Origin: Portulaca oleracea
Lineage: Eukaryota > Streptophyta > Magnoliopsida > Caryophyllales > Portulacaceae
Assembly (NCBI GenBank): GCA_029582165.1
Contig: CM055875.1
Location: forward strand, 3,777,001 to 3,841,000
Direction of reading: 5' to 3'
Length of the DNA: 64,000 bases
A model generated the notes under the pieces. That model made no database searches, had not been told where the DNA came from, and worked only from the letters and a program-made list of their open reading frames with translations. Below, in pieces: positions 1 to 11,789 of the stretch; the stretch's first letter is position 1, and each line of letters opens with the position of its first letter. The translations under genes and the position numbers were made by a program.

Positions 1-1410
1 AAACGTCCACATCTAGTCTATGGATAAAAGTAGAAATGATAGCCATGATCTATATAATTGGCCGGCACAATAAATATACCAATTGCAGGTCAATTCATTT
101 TTAACTTGTTCAAGTCTATTATATTACTAATGTTCTGTGTTTGTATAGGTATGGTTGATTATTATACACTTAAAACACTAAGCTCACTGAGCATTAGTTT
201 GTCGTTTTATAGAAATGACTGTAGAAGCTTCTGCTTTCCTTAGTGTTAGTAAGCTAAAGATGCAGTCATTTCCTATTTTTTTTAGACAAGGACAATGAAA
301 TGGAAGAGACAACTCTTACTGCTTATATGCATATGACTAATTCAATTGCAGGTTGATAAGATAGTCACCACAAATAGCAGATGGATTCTTGTCCTTGGTG
401 ATATTCTTATAGTTCAAGGAATTGGCGTACCTATTAGAAAACTTGATGTGTTTGTTGTTGTTGTAGGACGAACGCCTAATGGTATGGATGTGAGCATGCT
501 GCTAAATTTTGCCTTCACTTGAACTTATCGTTGCACACTCTATGTATTTATCCTATTTGTAATTCTAAATATCACTTACCTAACTTTTAATTTCTTATCA
601 GTATTTCCAGTTATGTTTGACGCAGGCACTAACAATCAAAAGCTTCTAAAGATTGTCTTTGTAAGTGGAAATCCATATACTCTATAGGCCTCTAATTGTA
701 TTCTGATATTGGTGATCTTGAAGTCCAGCTTCCTATTGTTCTGTACTTGTTGGTCTATATCATGATCCTTTCGTCTTGCTAGGTGAAGTTCTAACAGTTG
801 AAATTTCACATTCACTTTCAGGATCCTAATTTGTTAATCTATGTAATGTTTTTGTTGAATGAAAATGTTGCATAGCAATGTATATTGTTCCTGATAATGT
901 ATACAATAATGTATATAAAGAATTGGGAGTGAGAGCTTCCTTGCAAGACCTGAGACTAAGGATTGTTCACATGTTGTCAGGTTGGGATGAATCTCAAGAC
1001 AAATCACCCTCTTGATAGGAAGCCTTAGGTGAGGAATATCATCCTTAGGTGAATATCAGCCTTAGGTATGTTCATTGTGTCTGTTCTTTCATGTATTGTC
1101 TAGTTATAACTTTCTAACGTTTTAATGTGAACATTGTCAAGTATCTTCTGGCTCACTTGCCCTCTCGCTATTTTAATCAAAAATTATGGAAATTAACTTT
1201 TACATATTGTAGTAGGTCATAACCTACTTCTATTGCTATTTTCTTGTATATGGATTACCTCATTTGATACATATTTTCACTCTTACTTGTTACTTATAAT
1301 TATTTTGTAGATCACAAAATCATCAAGTGGAAATGCGAATGATGAAGATCAGGAATTAGAGCACACTACAGAAGATAATGAAGAATTAGAGCACACTTCT
1401 TCTCAGTAGA
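1..1410 (+). other. Unassigned exon-like fragments left of the CACTA end
   Basis: Two stretches look like exons. The first opens after an AG acceptor at 350-351 and reads 56 codons from 352 to a TGA at 520-522, including the segment NSRWILVLGDILIVQGIGVP. The second opens after 'tttgtag' near 1310 and reads about 33 codons, acidic and Glu/Asp/Ser rich, to a TAG at 1408-1410; it contains an internal direct repeat of gaattagagcacac. I do not recognise the protein. The pieces may belong to the body of the CACTA transposon whose end is at 2320, or to a gene interrupted by it; no transposase motif is visible. The sequence between them is AT-rich and reads as intron or degraded DNA. Confidence 0.25.
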
Positions 1411-1658
1411 CCAACCAGCATGCAACACAGACTCTTTATGCTTTGAATTTAATTTAGAGATATATTGTCATTTATAGTATTTTTTTTCCCTCAAAATATT
1501 TAGCTATTAAACCTATTATAACATGTTATGAAACATTTAAATTTTGTTTTCATGTTAGTGACTTGAAGTTAGAGTTTTATTGTTATGAGCAAATATTTTC
1601 CTTAACGGAACTTCTTGATTTTCATCAAGTATTACTATATTTGCTTTAATTGTGTTTT

Positions 1659-1660
<2 letters not shown>

Positions 1661-1752
<92 letters not shown>
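1661..1752. repeat. Compound microsatellite (TA)n(TG)n
   Basis: An uninterrupted run of TA dinucleotides passes directly into a run of TG dinucleotides. Confidence 0.95.
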
Positions 1753-1757
<5 letters not shown>

Positions 1758-1795
1758 TACAAAGATTAGACTAGAGAATGGAAGAGTTTGATTTA

Positions 1796-1864
1796 TTTGC
1801 TCTAGGTATGCCTAGAGTATACTTGTAAAAAAGTTTTGTTAATGGAATGATCTCTCCGATTTTT

Positions 1865-1866
<2 letters not shown>
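1796..1866 (+). mobile_element. LINE 3' terminal relic
   Basis: The stretch 'ggtatgcctagagtatac ... gttttgttaatggaatg' closely resembles the 3' end of the LINE that finishes near 6197 ('gggtatgcccaagtat ... tttgttaatgg'). It is followed by an (AT)n tract, so it reads as the tail of a severely 5'-truncated LINE of the same broad family. No coding part is left. Confidence 0.45.

Positions 1867-1918
<52 letters not shown>
1867..1918. repeat. (AT)n microsatellite
   Basis: About 26 AT dinucleotides directly after the LINE-tail relic. Confidence 0.9.
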
Positions 1919-1921
<3 letters not shown>

Positions 1922-1994
1922 GTGATGATAGTTCCAAAAATGAAAAAAATAGTAGTAGTAAAGGTTTAGAAGTTTCCTGCTAATAAATTAACTG

Positions 1995-2320
1995 CACAAA
2001 CAAGTGTCGGGGAAATTTCCCTCTATAAATCACATACTTGGAGCCAAATAAATCGTTACACAAAAAAGCGTCGCCCCTTTTCCTGCCACCTATTTTGTTT
2101 CTGGCGGCAAGTTATGTTTCGTGACGCTAGAAAGCGCCGAGAAATGTAACTATGTTGTCACAATAAACTGTCGCCCATCCTGACGCCAAAAAGTGTCGCC
2201 AAACTCTCGACACTCAATTTGCCGACGCTTTTCTTAGCGTCGGTAAATCAATTGCTGACGCTTTTTAGCGTTGCAAATTAGCTTAAAAAGCGTAGCTAAA
2301 GGGCGGTATATGTTGTAGTG
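1995..2320. mobile_element. CACTA (En/Spm-type) transposon terminal and subterminal region
   Basis: The segment ends at 2320 in ...tgttgtagtg, whose reverse complement CACTACAACA is the hallmark terminus of CACTA elements. The preceding 300 bp hold many copies of a short motif in both orientations (gacgctttttagcgt, aaaagcgtcg, gacgcttttcttagcgtcg, cgccaaaaagtgtcg). This is the dense subterminal repeat that the transposase of this superfamily binds. The other end is not in the window, so the element body should lie to the left and may include everything from position 1. The 3-bp target duplication cannot be confirmed with one end only. Confidence 0.8.
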
Positions 2321-2334
2321 GGCATAATAAGAAG

Positions 2335-3768
2335 GTGTTTTCCTGCATTGATTGTGCTCTAGTGAACTCAGAGGGTCTGGAGCATTTTGATTCTATTTCT
2401 TATATGGCTCTTGCTCATGGTATTTCAGACCATTCTCCTTTGGTCATTCAGCTGAACTCCCAGATTCAAATACCCAAAAGAAGATTCAAGTTCTGTAGTA
2501 TGTGGGTTGATTCTCCAACTTACATTGGTACAGTTTCTGATGTATGGAGGCAGAATATAACAGGTACTCCAATGTTTAGCCTGGTATCCAAGTTAAGGTT
2601 ACTTAAAGGCCCTTTATCATCTCTTCATAGGACTTCTTTTGGAGATATTTTTCAAAGATCCCAGCAAGACTATGAATGTATGATCTCTGCTCAGGAGAAT
2701 TTTATGAAATGGCATGATGATCATAAGCTACTTGAGGAAGCTGAAGCTGCTACACTGGAGTATCAAAAATCTTTAAATGCTGCTACGAAGTTGATGAAAC
2801 AAAGGACAAAAGCTGACTGGTTAAGAAAGGGAGACAAGAATACATCATTCTTATATTCTATGTTAAAGGCAAGACAATATCAGAATAGAGTTTTGTCTTT
2901 GGAAAACCATGAAGGAGTACTTATGCAGAATGAGAAGGATATTGGGCTATTTCTTGCAGATCATTTTGAAGCTTTCTTTGCCAAACATCCTTGTATTGGG
3001 AAAGTTAGATTTGATATCATTTCTCAAGGCAAGAGATTGGATAGCTCTTTTCATGAGAAACTTTTGAAACCAGTCACAGATGCTGAGATCAAAAATGCAT
3101 TTTTTGATATTGATGGGTCTAAAAGTCCAGGTCCTTATGGTTTTAGTGCTTCATTTTATAAATCCTCTTGTTCTATGGTGGGTAAGGATGTTATTTCTGC
3201 TATTAAAAGTTTCTTTTCCTCTGGAAAGTTACTTAAAGAGGTGAACAATACAATCCTTATTATGGTGCCAAAGGTTAATAGTCCTACTAAAGTTGGTGAT
3301 TTGAGACCTATTGCTTGTTGCAGTGTTTTATACAAGGCTATTGGGAATAATAAGAAGGTGTTTTCCTGCATTGATCGTGCTCTAGTGAATTCAGAGGGTC
3401 TGGAACATTTTGATTCTATTTCTTATATGGCTCTTGCTCATGGTATTTCAGACCATTCTCCTTTGGTCATTCAGCTGAACTCCCAGATTCAAATACCCAA
3501 AAGAAGATTCAAGTTCTGCAGTGTGTGGATTGATTCTCCAACTTACATTGGTACAGTTTCTGATGTATGGAGGCAGAATATAACAGATACTCCAATGTTT
3601 AGCCTGGTATCCAAGTTGAAGTTACTTAAAGGCCCTTTATCATCTCTTCATAGGACTTCTTTTGGAGATATTTTTCAAAGATCCCAGCAAGACTATGAAT
3701 GTATGATCTCTGCACAGGAGAATTTTATGAAATGGCATGATGATCATAAGCTACTTGAGGAAGCTTAA
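2335..3768 (+). pseudogene. LINE-A ORF2 fragment: endonuclease tail plus RT N-terminus, then the same segment again
   Basis: A 477-codon reading frame. Residues 1-336 cover the end of the AP-endonuclease domain (SDHSPLVI), a linker and the RT N-terminal block (SKSPGPYGF, where family members have SPGPDGF). The frame then reads straight back into the endonuclease (GNNKKVFSCIDRALVN) because of the tandem duplication, and the second copy ends at a TAA at 3766-3768 that corresponds to a Glu codon in the first copy. The duplication length (1023 = 3 x 341) keeps the frame across the junction at 3342/3343. It is a relic, not a host gene. Confidence 0.85.
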
Positions 3769-3813
3769 GCTACTACACTAGAGTATCAAAAATCTTTAAA
3801 TGCTACTACGAAG

Positions 3814-5562
3814 TTGATGAAACAAAGGACAAAAGCTAACTGGTTAAGAAAGGGAGACAAGAATACAACATTCTTCTATTCTATGTTAAAGGCAAGACAA
3901 TATCAGAATAGAGTTTTGTCTTTGGAAAACCATGAAGGAGTACTTATGCAGAATGAGAAGGATATTGGGCTATTTCTTGCAGATCATTTTGAAGCTTTCT
4001 TTGCCAAACATCCTTGTATTGGGAAAGTTAGATTTGATATCATTTCTCAAGGCAAGAGATTGGATAGCTCTTTTCATGAGAAATTTTTGAAACCAGTCAC
4101 AGATGCTGAGATCAAAAATGTATTTTTTGATATGGATGGGTCTAAAAGTCCAGGTCCTTATGGTTTTAGTGCTTCATTTTATAAATCCTCTTGGTCTATG
4201 GTGGGTAAGGATGTTATTTCTGCTATTAAAAGTTTCTTTTCCTCTGGAAAGTTACTTAAAGAGGTGATCAATACAATCCTTACTATGGTGCCAAAGGTTA
4301 ATAGTCCTACTAAAGTTGGTGATTTGAGACCCATTGCTTGTTGCAGTGTTTTATACAAGGCTATTACAAAGATTATTTGCACTAGACTTCAAGAGGTTCT
4401 TCCTGACCTAATTGATATTTCTCAATCTGCTTTTGTTGAAGGCAGGTCAATTCTACATAATATTCTTGTGGCAGAGGATCTTGTTAGATTTTACAACAGA
4501 AAGGGTGCACAGTCAAGCTACTTATTCAAAGTGGATATTTTAAAAAGCATACGACACTGTGGATTGGGATTTTTTACGGAATCTCCTTCTAGCACTGAAT
4601 TTTCCCTGGAAATTTGTTGAACTCATTATGACATGTGTGTCGTCAGCTACCTTTTCTATGGGTTTCAATGGTTCTACATATGGATTCTTTAAAAGTGGTC
4701 GGGGTCTTCGTCAAGGTGATCCTATTTCTCCACTTTTATTTGTCTTAGTCAGGACTATCTTGATAGAACTATTAAGAGCTACACTAAAGAACCTAATTTC
4801 AGATTTCATCAGTTCTGCTCTTCATTGAAACTGACACACTTGTGTTTTGCGGATGACTTGCTCATATTCTACTATGGGAATTCTGAAAGTGTGTTGATTT
4901 TATCTGATGCTTTGAACCACTTTTCTGAAGTTTCGGGGCTTAATCCAAACTCTTCAAAATCTGATATTATATTTGCAAATGTTGATCTGATTGAGAAGAA
5001 GAAAATATTGGATTATTTGGGTTTCAAGGAGGGTCACTTGCCTTTTCGATACCTTGGTGTTCCAATCAAGCCTTTTCGTCTAAATAGGCATGATTGTTCT
5101 GTTCTTATTGAGAAGATGACTAAAAGAATACAAGGATGGGTTGTGAGGAAGCTTACTTATGCGGGTAGAATTGAGTTGATTAATAGCATTCTTATGTCCA
5201 TTCACACATATTGGGCTCAAATCTTTATTATTCCTAAGAATGTTATTGTATCAATTGAAAAATCATGTAGAGGTTTCCTCTGGGGCTCTGAAACGAGAGC
5301 TCCACCCATATCTTGGAATACTTGTTGTTTGTTCAAGAAGGAAGGGGGTCTGAATTTGAGGGATGCCCAAGCTTGGAATACAGCTGCATTGGGTAATCTT
5401 ATTTGGCAGATCCTAAACAATAAGGAAGCTCTTTGGATTCGCTGGGTACACCATATATATATGAAGAAGAGCTCGATTTTAAACTATGAAGTCAAGCAAA
5501 ATGCAAGTTGGTATTGGAGGAGACTTTTGAAAGCAAGAGACTGTCTTGTTCCTCTTTTTTAA
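3814..5562 (+). pseudogene. LINE-A ORF2 fragment: reverse transcriptase core
   Basis: The frame from 3814 continues the second duplicate and then unique RT sequence (SQSAFVEGRSI, YLFKVDI). A frameshift near 4540 moves the reading into the frame with [10 protein letters not shown] and the RQGDP block; a second near 4750 moves it into the frame carrying KLTHLCFADDLLIFYYG. The thumb/connection region (FRYLGVPIKPFR, AGRIELINSIL) follows. An in-frame TAA at 5560-5562 interrupts before the zinc-finger domain. Catalytic Asp residues of FADD are retained, so inactivation is by frame damage rather than active-site loss. Confidence 0.85.
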
Positions 5563-6069
5563 AAGCTGATTTCAGAAGGTAAGAAGTATAATATAAGATA
5601 TGGTTATGACTTTGTGAAGGATCACAATCAGAAGGTGTTTTGGCACAATTTGATCTGGAGTAATCCAATGATCCCTAAATGTGCTTTTATTGAATGGATG
5701 GCTATTAATGGGAGGCTGCCTACCACAGACAGATCCCAAAAATTTGGTTTGCAACTGGTTAACAGATGCTTCTTGTGTGAATGGCAAGCTAAATCGAATT
5801 CACATATTTTCTTTGAATGTGAATTTGATATCCAAGTTGGTAATGATATTTGGTATTCATTATTTGGTTCTGTTCCTAATTGGAGTAAATGGAATAGTCA
5901 AGATTGGGAATCTGCTGGTTTCAAAGGAAAGAAGGAAAGATTGGTGCTGTCAGCTATAATCTACCATGTTTGGGGTGAGAGAAACATGAGACTTCATCAA
6001 AATGTTTCTCACGATCCTGCTTTTGTTTGTCTTTTTATTAAATTTGATATTAATTTGAGACCATATTAG
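5563..6069 (+). pseudogene. LINE-A zf-RVT C-terminal domain
   Basis: The reading frame is the same as the RT frame, after the TAA at 5560-5562. It carries the plant non-LTR RT C-terminal zinc-binding pattern: FWHNLIWSN..PKCAFIEWM..NGRLPTTDR....RCFLC...SNSHIFFEC. It ends in a TAG at 6067-6069 and is followed by about 130 bp of 3' untranslated LINE sequence. Confidence 0.85.
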
Positions 6070-6188
6070 TCTTTGGATTTTGTGTTACTCGAATGGAGTG
6101 AGTTGTATATTCTTAGTGTTTTGATCTTTGGGTCGGCTCTATTGTTATGGCCCCTCGGGTATGCCCAAGTATCTTATACTTGATTTTG

Positions 6189-8518
6189 TTAATGGAAAAC
6201 TTTCTTCTCTTGACCTTCAACAACAAACCCTTCAGGTTGTTCCATATACACATCCTCTTCTAGTTCTCCATTTAAGAATGTCGTTTTGACATCCATTTGA
6301 TGAATAACTAGCTTATGGATAGTAGCTAAAGCCAACAATACACGTATTGAGGCTATCCTAGCCACCGGTGCATATGTATCAAAGTAGTCAATACCATACT
6401 TTTGAGTAAAGCCCCTTACAACCAACCGGGCTTTATACCTCTCAATGGTACCATCCACTTTCCTTTTTCTTTTAGAAATCCACTTAGAGGTAATTGGTTT
6501 ACTTCCTGGAGGAAGGTCAACCAATATCCAAACATTGTTTTCCATTATAGAATCAATCTCATCTTGTACCGCTTCTTTCCATAAAGAAGCATCATGAGAT
6601 TGCATAGCTTCTTTAAAAGTTTTAGGATCTTTATCTATGTTGTACATACATAGGGTCTCACTTTCAATTGAGTCCCTTGAACCTTCTACTAAATAAACAT
6701 AGAAGTCTGAACCAAAATCCTTTGGTTTCCTTGACCTTTTACTCCTTAATTCAATACTTTCATCTTCTTCATCATGAATAACATCATGACTCAAAAGATC
6801 ATCTTGTATGGATATACCCTCATGATTTTCATATTGAGGTTCAATTAGAGGAACAATATCTTGAGTTATATCTTTAGATCTAGGAATTAAAGAGAACCTA
6901 GTCTCATAAAAAATTACATCTATTGATTCCATAACGGTATTCACCGAAATGTACTCATTTGGCTCAACCACCAAAAACCTATAAGCTTTGCTATCTTGAG
7001 CATAGCCTATAAAGATGCACTCAATTCCTCTTTCACCTAACTTTCTTTTCTTAGGTTCCGGGACCCTTACAATGGCCCTACAACCCCAAATCTTTAAATA
7101 CTTTAGATTTGGCTTTCTTTTGTTCCATAACTCATATGGGGTACTAAAATTCCCTTTGAATGAAACTCTATTAAAAAATATAACAAGCCGTTAACATGGC
7201 TTCACCCCAAAATCCATTACTTAAACCGGAGTTAGACAACATAGAAATCACCATTTCTTTTAAAGTTCTATTTTTCCTTTCCGCAACCCCATTTTACTGT
7301 GGTGTATACGGGGCGACTGTCTCATGGACAATCCCCGTTTCTTGGTAAAACTTTGGATCATAAAATTCCCCTCCCCTATCGGATCTTAAAGTTTTAATCA
7401 AGGTCTCACATTGAAGTTCATTTCTAGTTTTGTAAACCCTAAACTTTTCAAGTGTTTCATCCTTAGAACTCAAAAGATAAACTTGGCAATATCTAGAATA
7501 ATCATCAATGAATGTCACATAATACTTCTTACCACCCATAGAAGGTGTACTATGAAAATCTCATAAATCACTATGAATTAAATCAAGCAATTTAGAAGTT
7601 CTTTTATACTTGAGAGTGAACTTTTAGTGATTTTATTAAGCATGCATGTCTTACACTTTTCTATGTCATCATTCAACTGAGGAATCAAATCAAGATTAAA
7701 CATTTCCTTCAACCTTGAAAAGTTCACATGTCCTAATCTAGCATGCCATAGAAAAGACTTATTCAAACTAGACACATGCATATAAGCGAAAATCATGCCA
7801 TTTTTATTACTTTTCGCATTCAATTTAAACATCTCCCCATAAGCATATCCCCCTTCCCTACAAAAGTGCAACCCTTGGAAAGTACATAATTATCTCCATC
7901 ATAAACTTGCATAAACCAAAACTTGCTAAGGAGATAATCGGATACAAGATTCTTACAAACTTCCGGAGCTAAATACACATCATTTAAAAGCAAAGATTTA
8001 CCGGAAGTGAAAACAAGTTCCACTTGCCCAATGCCTTTAACTTTAACCGGATGGTTGTTGCCCTTGTAGAGTTTCACACCATCATCCGCCGGTTTGAGAG
8101 TCTTGAATAAACTCTTGTGAATGCAAACATGCCTTGACGCACTCGAGTCTATGGACCAATCATTACAACCAATGGATACCATGTTAGTATGATCCTTAAT
8201 CATGGCTAAAAAGGAATTGGGTTTCTTCTCCTTACTTTTGCCCTTAGATGTGTCTTTCAAAAGACCATGTTTCTTTTTCCATTGGTAACACTCTCTCTTT
8301 GTGTGCCCCGGGTTGCCACATTTCCAACAAACTTGCTTAGGCTTTTGAATTCCCTTGCTAGATTTGTTGTGGCTCTTGTTCTTATTCTTGTTTCCCTTAT
8401 TCTCTTGCACCACATGAACCTTAGATTGCTCTTTGGAACCATCTTGTAGGCGTAACTCCTCTTGAATCCAAAGATGGTTAGCCAAACCTTCAAGAGACAT
8501 AGCCTCTTTCCGGTGCAT
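6189..8518 (-). pseudogene. Copia-0 pol: knuckle, protease, integrase, partial RT
   Basis: In order along the minus strand: CCHC knuckle CWKCGNPGHTKREC (8288-8329); protease active-site region WSIDSSASRH near 8149, where the usual DSGA triad is DSSA; GAG-pre-integrase (HARLGHVNFSRLKEM, CKTCMLNKITK); integrase (FIDDYSRY, SDRGGEF) with TAA at 7294-7296 inside the PYTPQ.NGVAERKN block; a frameshift near 7170; linker; and RVT_2 up to GFVVEGQEKKV where LINE-A begins. The C-terminal part of RT is missing. Confidence 0.85.
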
Positions 8519-9136
8519 GAGAGTCCTTTTAGTCTCATTCTAAGAAGAAGGTAAGTTGTCAATAATAGAGGATACGATTATAGATTCATCCATGTTCAAA
8601 TTGTGTTGCTTGAAGTTACTCAAAATACGTTGAATCTCATGGAATTGATCTAGAATTTTCTTATTTTCATCCATCTTAAATTTCATGAATTGACTAACAA
8701 GAAAATTCTTACTTGATGCATCTTCCGACATATACTTAGCTTCAAGCATCTCCCAAAACTTATTTGTCGTCTCCACATGTTGATAGACATCAAAGAGAGT
8801 GTCGCTCATCCCATTGAGAATGCATCCTCTACAAATGTAGTCGTCATTCTCCATCTTAAGCCTTTTCCGAGTAGTCTCTGCATCTTCCATGGACACCTTG
8901 TCTTTTCCTTGTTCCTTGCCTCCATCACCCGTGAAAATCTTGCCGGTTGCATCCTCTTTTGGAGACTCCTCGGTCGTCACCTTCTCGGCCGAAGGTTCTT
9001 GATTCACCTTGGGAGAAATTTTAATGTTAAGCACTTATGCCACATTAAGAGTCGTTAGCAAGAAATGCATCTTGCTTTGCCAACGTCGGAAATCCACTCC
9101 TTCAAAGCGCTCTAGCTTTTGGAAATTGCTAGACAT
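8519..9136 (-). pseudogene. Copia-0 gag
   Basis: The minus-strand start ATG is at 9134-9136 (MSSNFQKLERFEGVDF), the usual N-terminus of plant Copia gag of this type. A TAA at 9035-9037 interrupts soon after FLLTTLNVA. The next frame (to 8540) carries the UBN2-like capsid region (FWEMLEAKYMSEDAS, KFKMDENKKILDQFHEIQ). A TAG at 8540-8542 replaces what is normally a Trp in LPSSW. Gag would form the particle that packages element RNA. Confidence 0.8.
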
Positions 9137-9174
9137 ATCACGAAGCAAGGCCATTACTAAACAGTTCTTAAGAT

Positions 9175-9845
9175 TGTTGGAGGAAATGGAGTATAAGGTA
9201 TAGAAAACAATGAAACTCGCTTGGATAACGCTAAGAGTTGTGGCTTAAAACTCACTTTCCTTAAGAACTATTTACTATACCGTAAATGTCCAAAAGGATA
9301 AAGCTTAGTACTTTTTACACTCCAGAATAATAGTTTCTCACTTGAATCACTCAAGTATAGCTGCAATCTAGACAAGAATGAGGCTGTGATTAGCTTAGAA
9401 TGGTGTCTCAAATAGCTTGATAATGTGTCCAATTTATAGGAGACTTCCAACCCTCTTAGGATACCCTAGTCAAAGGATAATCAAGAGACTTAATGGATAA
9501 TCATATCCTTAATATGACCTTGACCAAGTCAAGTCATATAGCTGTTGGAATATAATTATAATCGTGCTTAATAACAATATCAAACACTAATTACACGAAA
9601 TCATATAGCCGTTAGCATTTAAAACACTTCTGGGTTCCAACACGGTCCGTGTTGGGTGCAACACCACCCATGTTGAGCCCAGGAATGTTTTCCTTGCTCT
9701 CTGGAGACCAACACGACTCTTGTTGGTCCCAGACTCACCCGTGTTGATCACATTCTTGACGTTTCACTTGTATATGATCCTTGTACTTGTAATATATAAT
9801 TCTTTAGGCTATATAATTATCTTATACTCTTGAAATATTTCCAAT
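9175..9845 (-). repeat. 5' LTR of Copia-0 with U3 dyad cluster
   Basis: Minus-strand ends are (TA)TTGGAAATATTTC at 9845 and ...TTTCCTCCAACA at 9175, an imperfect TG...CA pair. A TATA-like CCTATAAATT lies at 9431-9440 (minus). Upstream of it, at 9637-9755, are dyads of the CCAACACGG type, including the perfect 19-mer CCAACACGGTCCGTGTTGG at 9637-9655 and more decayed copies near 9660, 9709 and 9745. Confidence 0.65.
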
Positions 9846-11789
9846 AAGCCCGCCACGCCGTAACGCGAACACCATCAAACCCCTTCTCCTCGACCCGAGC
9901 CGCTGCTAGCTTGTTCTTTGCCTGACGACTGCTCACCGACGGCTCTCAGCCACCCTCAACCGGTTAAGTTTGACTTCTCAACCGGTTAAGAGTTCTGGTT
10001 AGAGGGGGATTAGGAGTTAGATTAGTATAAGGAAGGGAGATTAGCAGTAGTTAAACTTATTATTCACTAAACACAAACACAACAACCTCCGTGAATTCTT
10101 TTCTCTCCGCTTCTCCTTACTCTCTTTCTCTTTCGCTTTCGACCATCCTCTCGATCAGTGCCGTCAGCCAGAGCACACGCAGAGCACCGCCTCGTTACCT
10201 TGCTTAGCACCACCCCTTGTGTAAACCCTAATTCAAGTTTTTTTTTTATCTTTTTCTTTACTATTGTATTTGTTTCTTATTAATTGTATGTATTTACATG
10301 TAAACTTGATTAATTATGTGTAAATATCATGTGTATAATATGGTTATAATTAAGTTCGGACCTTCTTGTTTTAATTTCTTTAGTTTCTGATTTTGTTTAT
10401 CATTGATTGTATTATTGTTAATCCTTGTAAAGTAATTTAAATTGTAAAATTATCAAAGTAGATTTCTTGATTATTAGTTTAATTAATTTCAAGTTCTTGA
10501 TTAAATGTTGAAAGAAAGAATTAGTTGTGGTGTTCTTGGACCTTTCTTGTACCTTGATTAAGAAATTCATGTTTTATAATCATCCATGTTGTTATTATAG
10601 GATCTTGAAAGAGTATGTTGTAGAACTCATGTTTAGGGTATTATTATTATTATTTCATACATGTTTTAGGGTTAGAGAAAGTATTAAGGTTGTTTTCATG
10701 TTTTACAGTTTAGTTTTGACTGTAGGAAGTTGATTGTTTAGACCTTGGTTGGAATAGACTAAATACCCTTACCCTTAGTCACTGTTTTGAGCCCAAATTA
10801 GAACCCCGGGATCGAATGGTGAAAGTCAGAACCGAAATTACCAATTATATGAGAACCGGGACTGGGACAGTTTCGATAGGGTGTAAAGAACGGATCACCA
10901 CGAGAAGTATAGTCGTCCTTTGATCGAACCCTTTGAACTGGAGGTTCCGTCAGATGTTAAATTTCATAGAAATTTTGCAGATCGGACTTTGGAGTTGTAT
11001 AAGTCGAGTTATACCCCGATTACCAAACCTAGGTCAGATCTCAACAGTTTGGATTGATGACCGTTTTTTAGGTCCTTAGAGCGTTTTTGGTCTTGAGTTC
11101 AACATAAGAGTTTTAGTAGACATCCTGAAGTTTCCGAAAAGTCTAAAACCAGACCCATAGAATGTCGGGAAGTCAAGTTATGACCCTTTTTAAGTGGATG
11201 CTGTAATTTGTCTTATTGATGTTAATTATTAATGAATGTGTTGTTGAGTGAAAGGGTTGTTTTGGTCTTGTTATGTGATTACTTGGAATGTGTTAGGTAA
11301 TTTAAAGTGTAAATTCATGAATGATGGAAACCTATAGTGTTCCTAGGGGAGGGTTAGATAGAAGGTAGTTAATACTAACATCGAAGGGGGCGTTTTGATT
11401 AGAATAATTATTTCTATTTTAGGTCCGAGCTAATTCGCGTCGTTAGTGAGCTCAAGTGTGTTCGTTAATTGCTGTGAAGTGAAGCTAATCAGGTAATTTT
11501 TATGCCCTAATCCCCACTAGGATGCACTTTAAATGTGTTTTTGTTGATTTCTAATCTGTTTTTGGAATTTGCATCCCGAAGGAGACTTTATGTGGAAATT
11601 GTGACCATCTGTTTTTTATAACTGTTTATAATTGTTGTACGTTGATTTATGAGTTGAGAAATTGGGTGGTCTTTTATAAGTGGTTTTATTATCAGTTTTG
11701 ATAACCTGGGTTGGGTTTTACTTGAGAGTGGTGAGTTGAGTTTCGCATAAGATACTACTAATTAAAAGTGAAACATTAAGCGGGTTTAC

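Larger units (their letters stand above)
2321..6197 (+). mobile_element. L1-like LINE (LINE-A), 5'-truncated, internally duplicated and broken
   Basis: The reading order is C-terminal endonuclease (IDCALVN, then GISDHSPLVI), linker, reverse transcriptase, and a zf-RVT type Cys/His C-terminal domain. The catalytic part of RT is intact by eye: [13 protein letters not shown] near 4703-4744 and FADD at 4846-4857. The element lacks ORF1 and most of the endonuclease, has a 1023-bp in-frame tandem duplication (2320-3342 and 3343-4365), stops and frameshifts, and ends in a LINE-like tail (ttttgttaatggaa) directly abutting a minus-strand Copia element. It cannot encode a working protein. Confidence 0.9.
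6197..9845 (-). mobile_element. Copia LTR retrotransposon (Copia-0), 3'-truncated by LINE-A
   Basis: In minus orientation: LTR (9845 to about 9175), gag, CCHC knuckle, protease, GAG-pre-integrase, integrase, start of RVT_2. The RT breaks off at the LINE-A junction soon after the block MDVKTTFLNGELEEDVYMEQ, so the YVDD block, RNase H and 3' LTR are absent from the window. I see no recognisable initiator-Met primer site after the LTR. Stops at 9035-9037, 8540-8542 and 7294-7296 plus a frameshift near 7170 make it dead. Confidence 0.85.

Noticed and set aside
9640..9755. AACACGG palindromes considered as transposon terminal repeats
   Set aside because: They occur in clusters inside LTRs whose own ends and TSDs are elsewhere, so they are internal U3 features.
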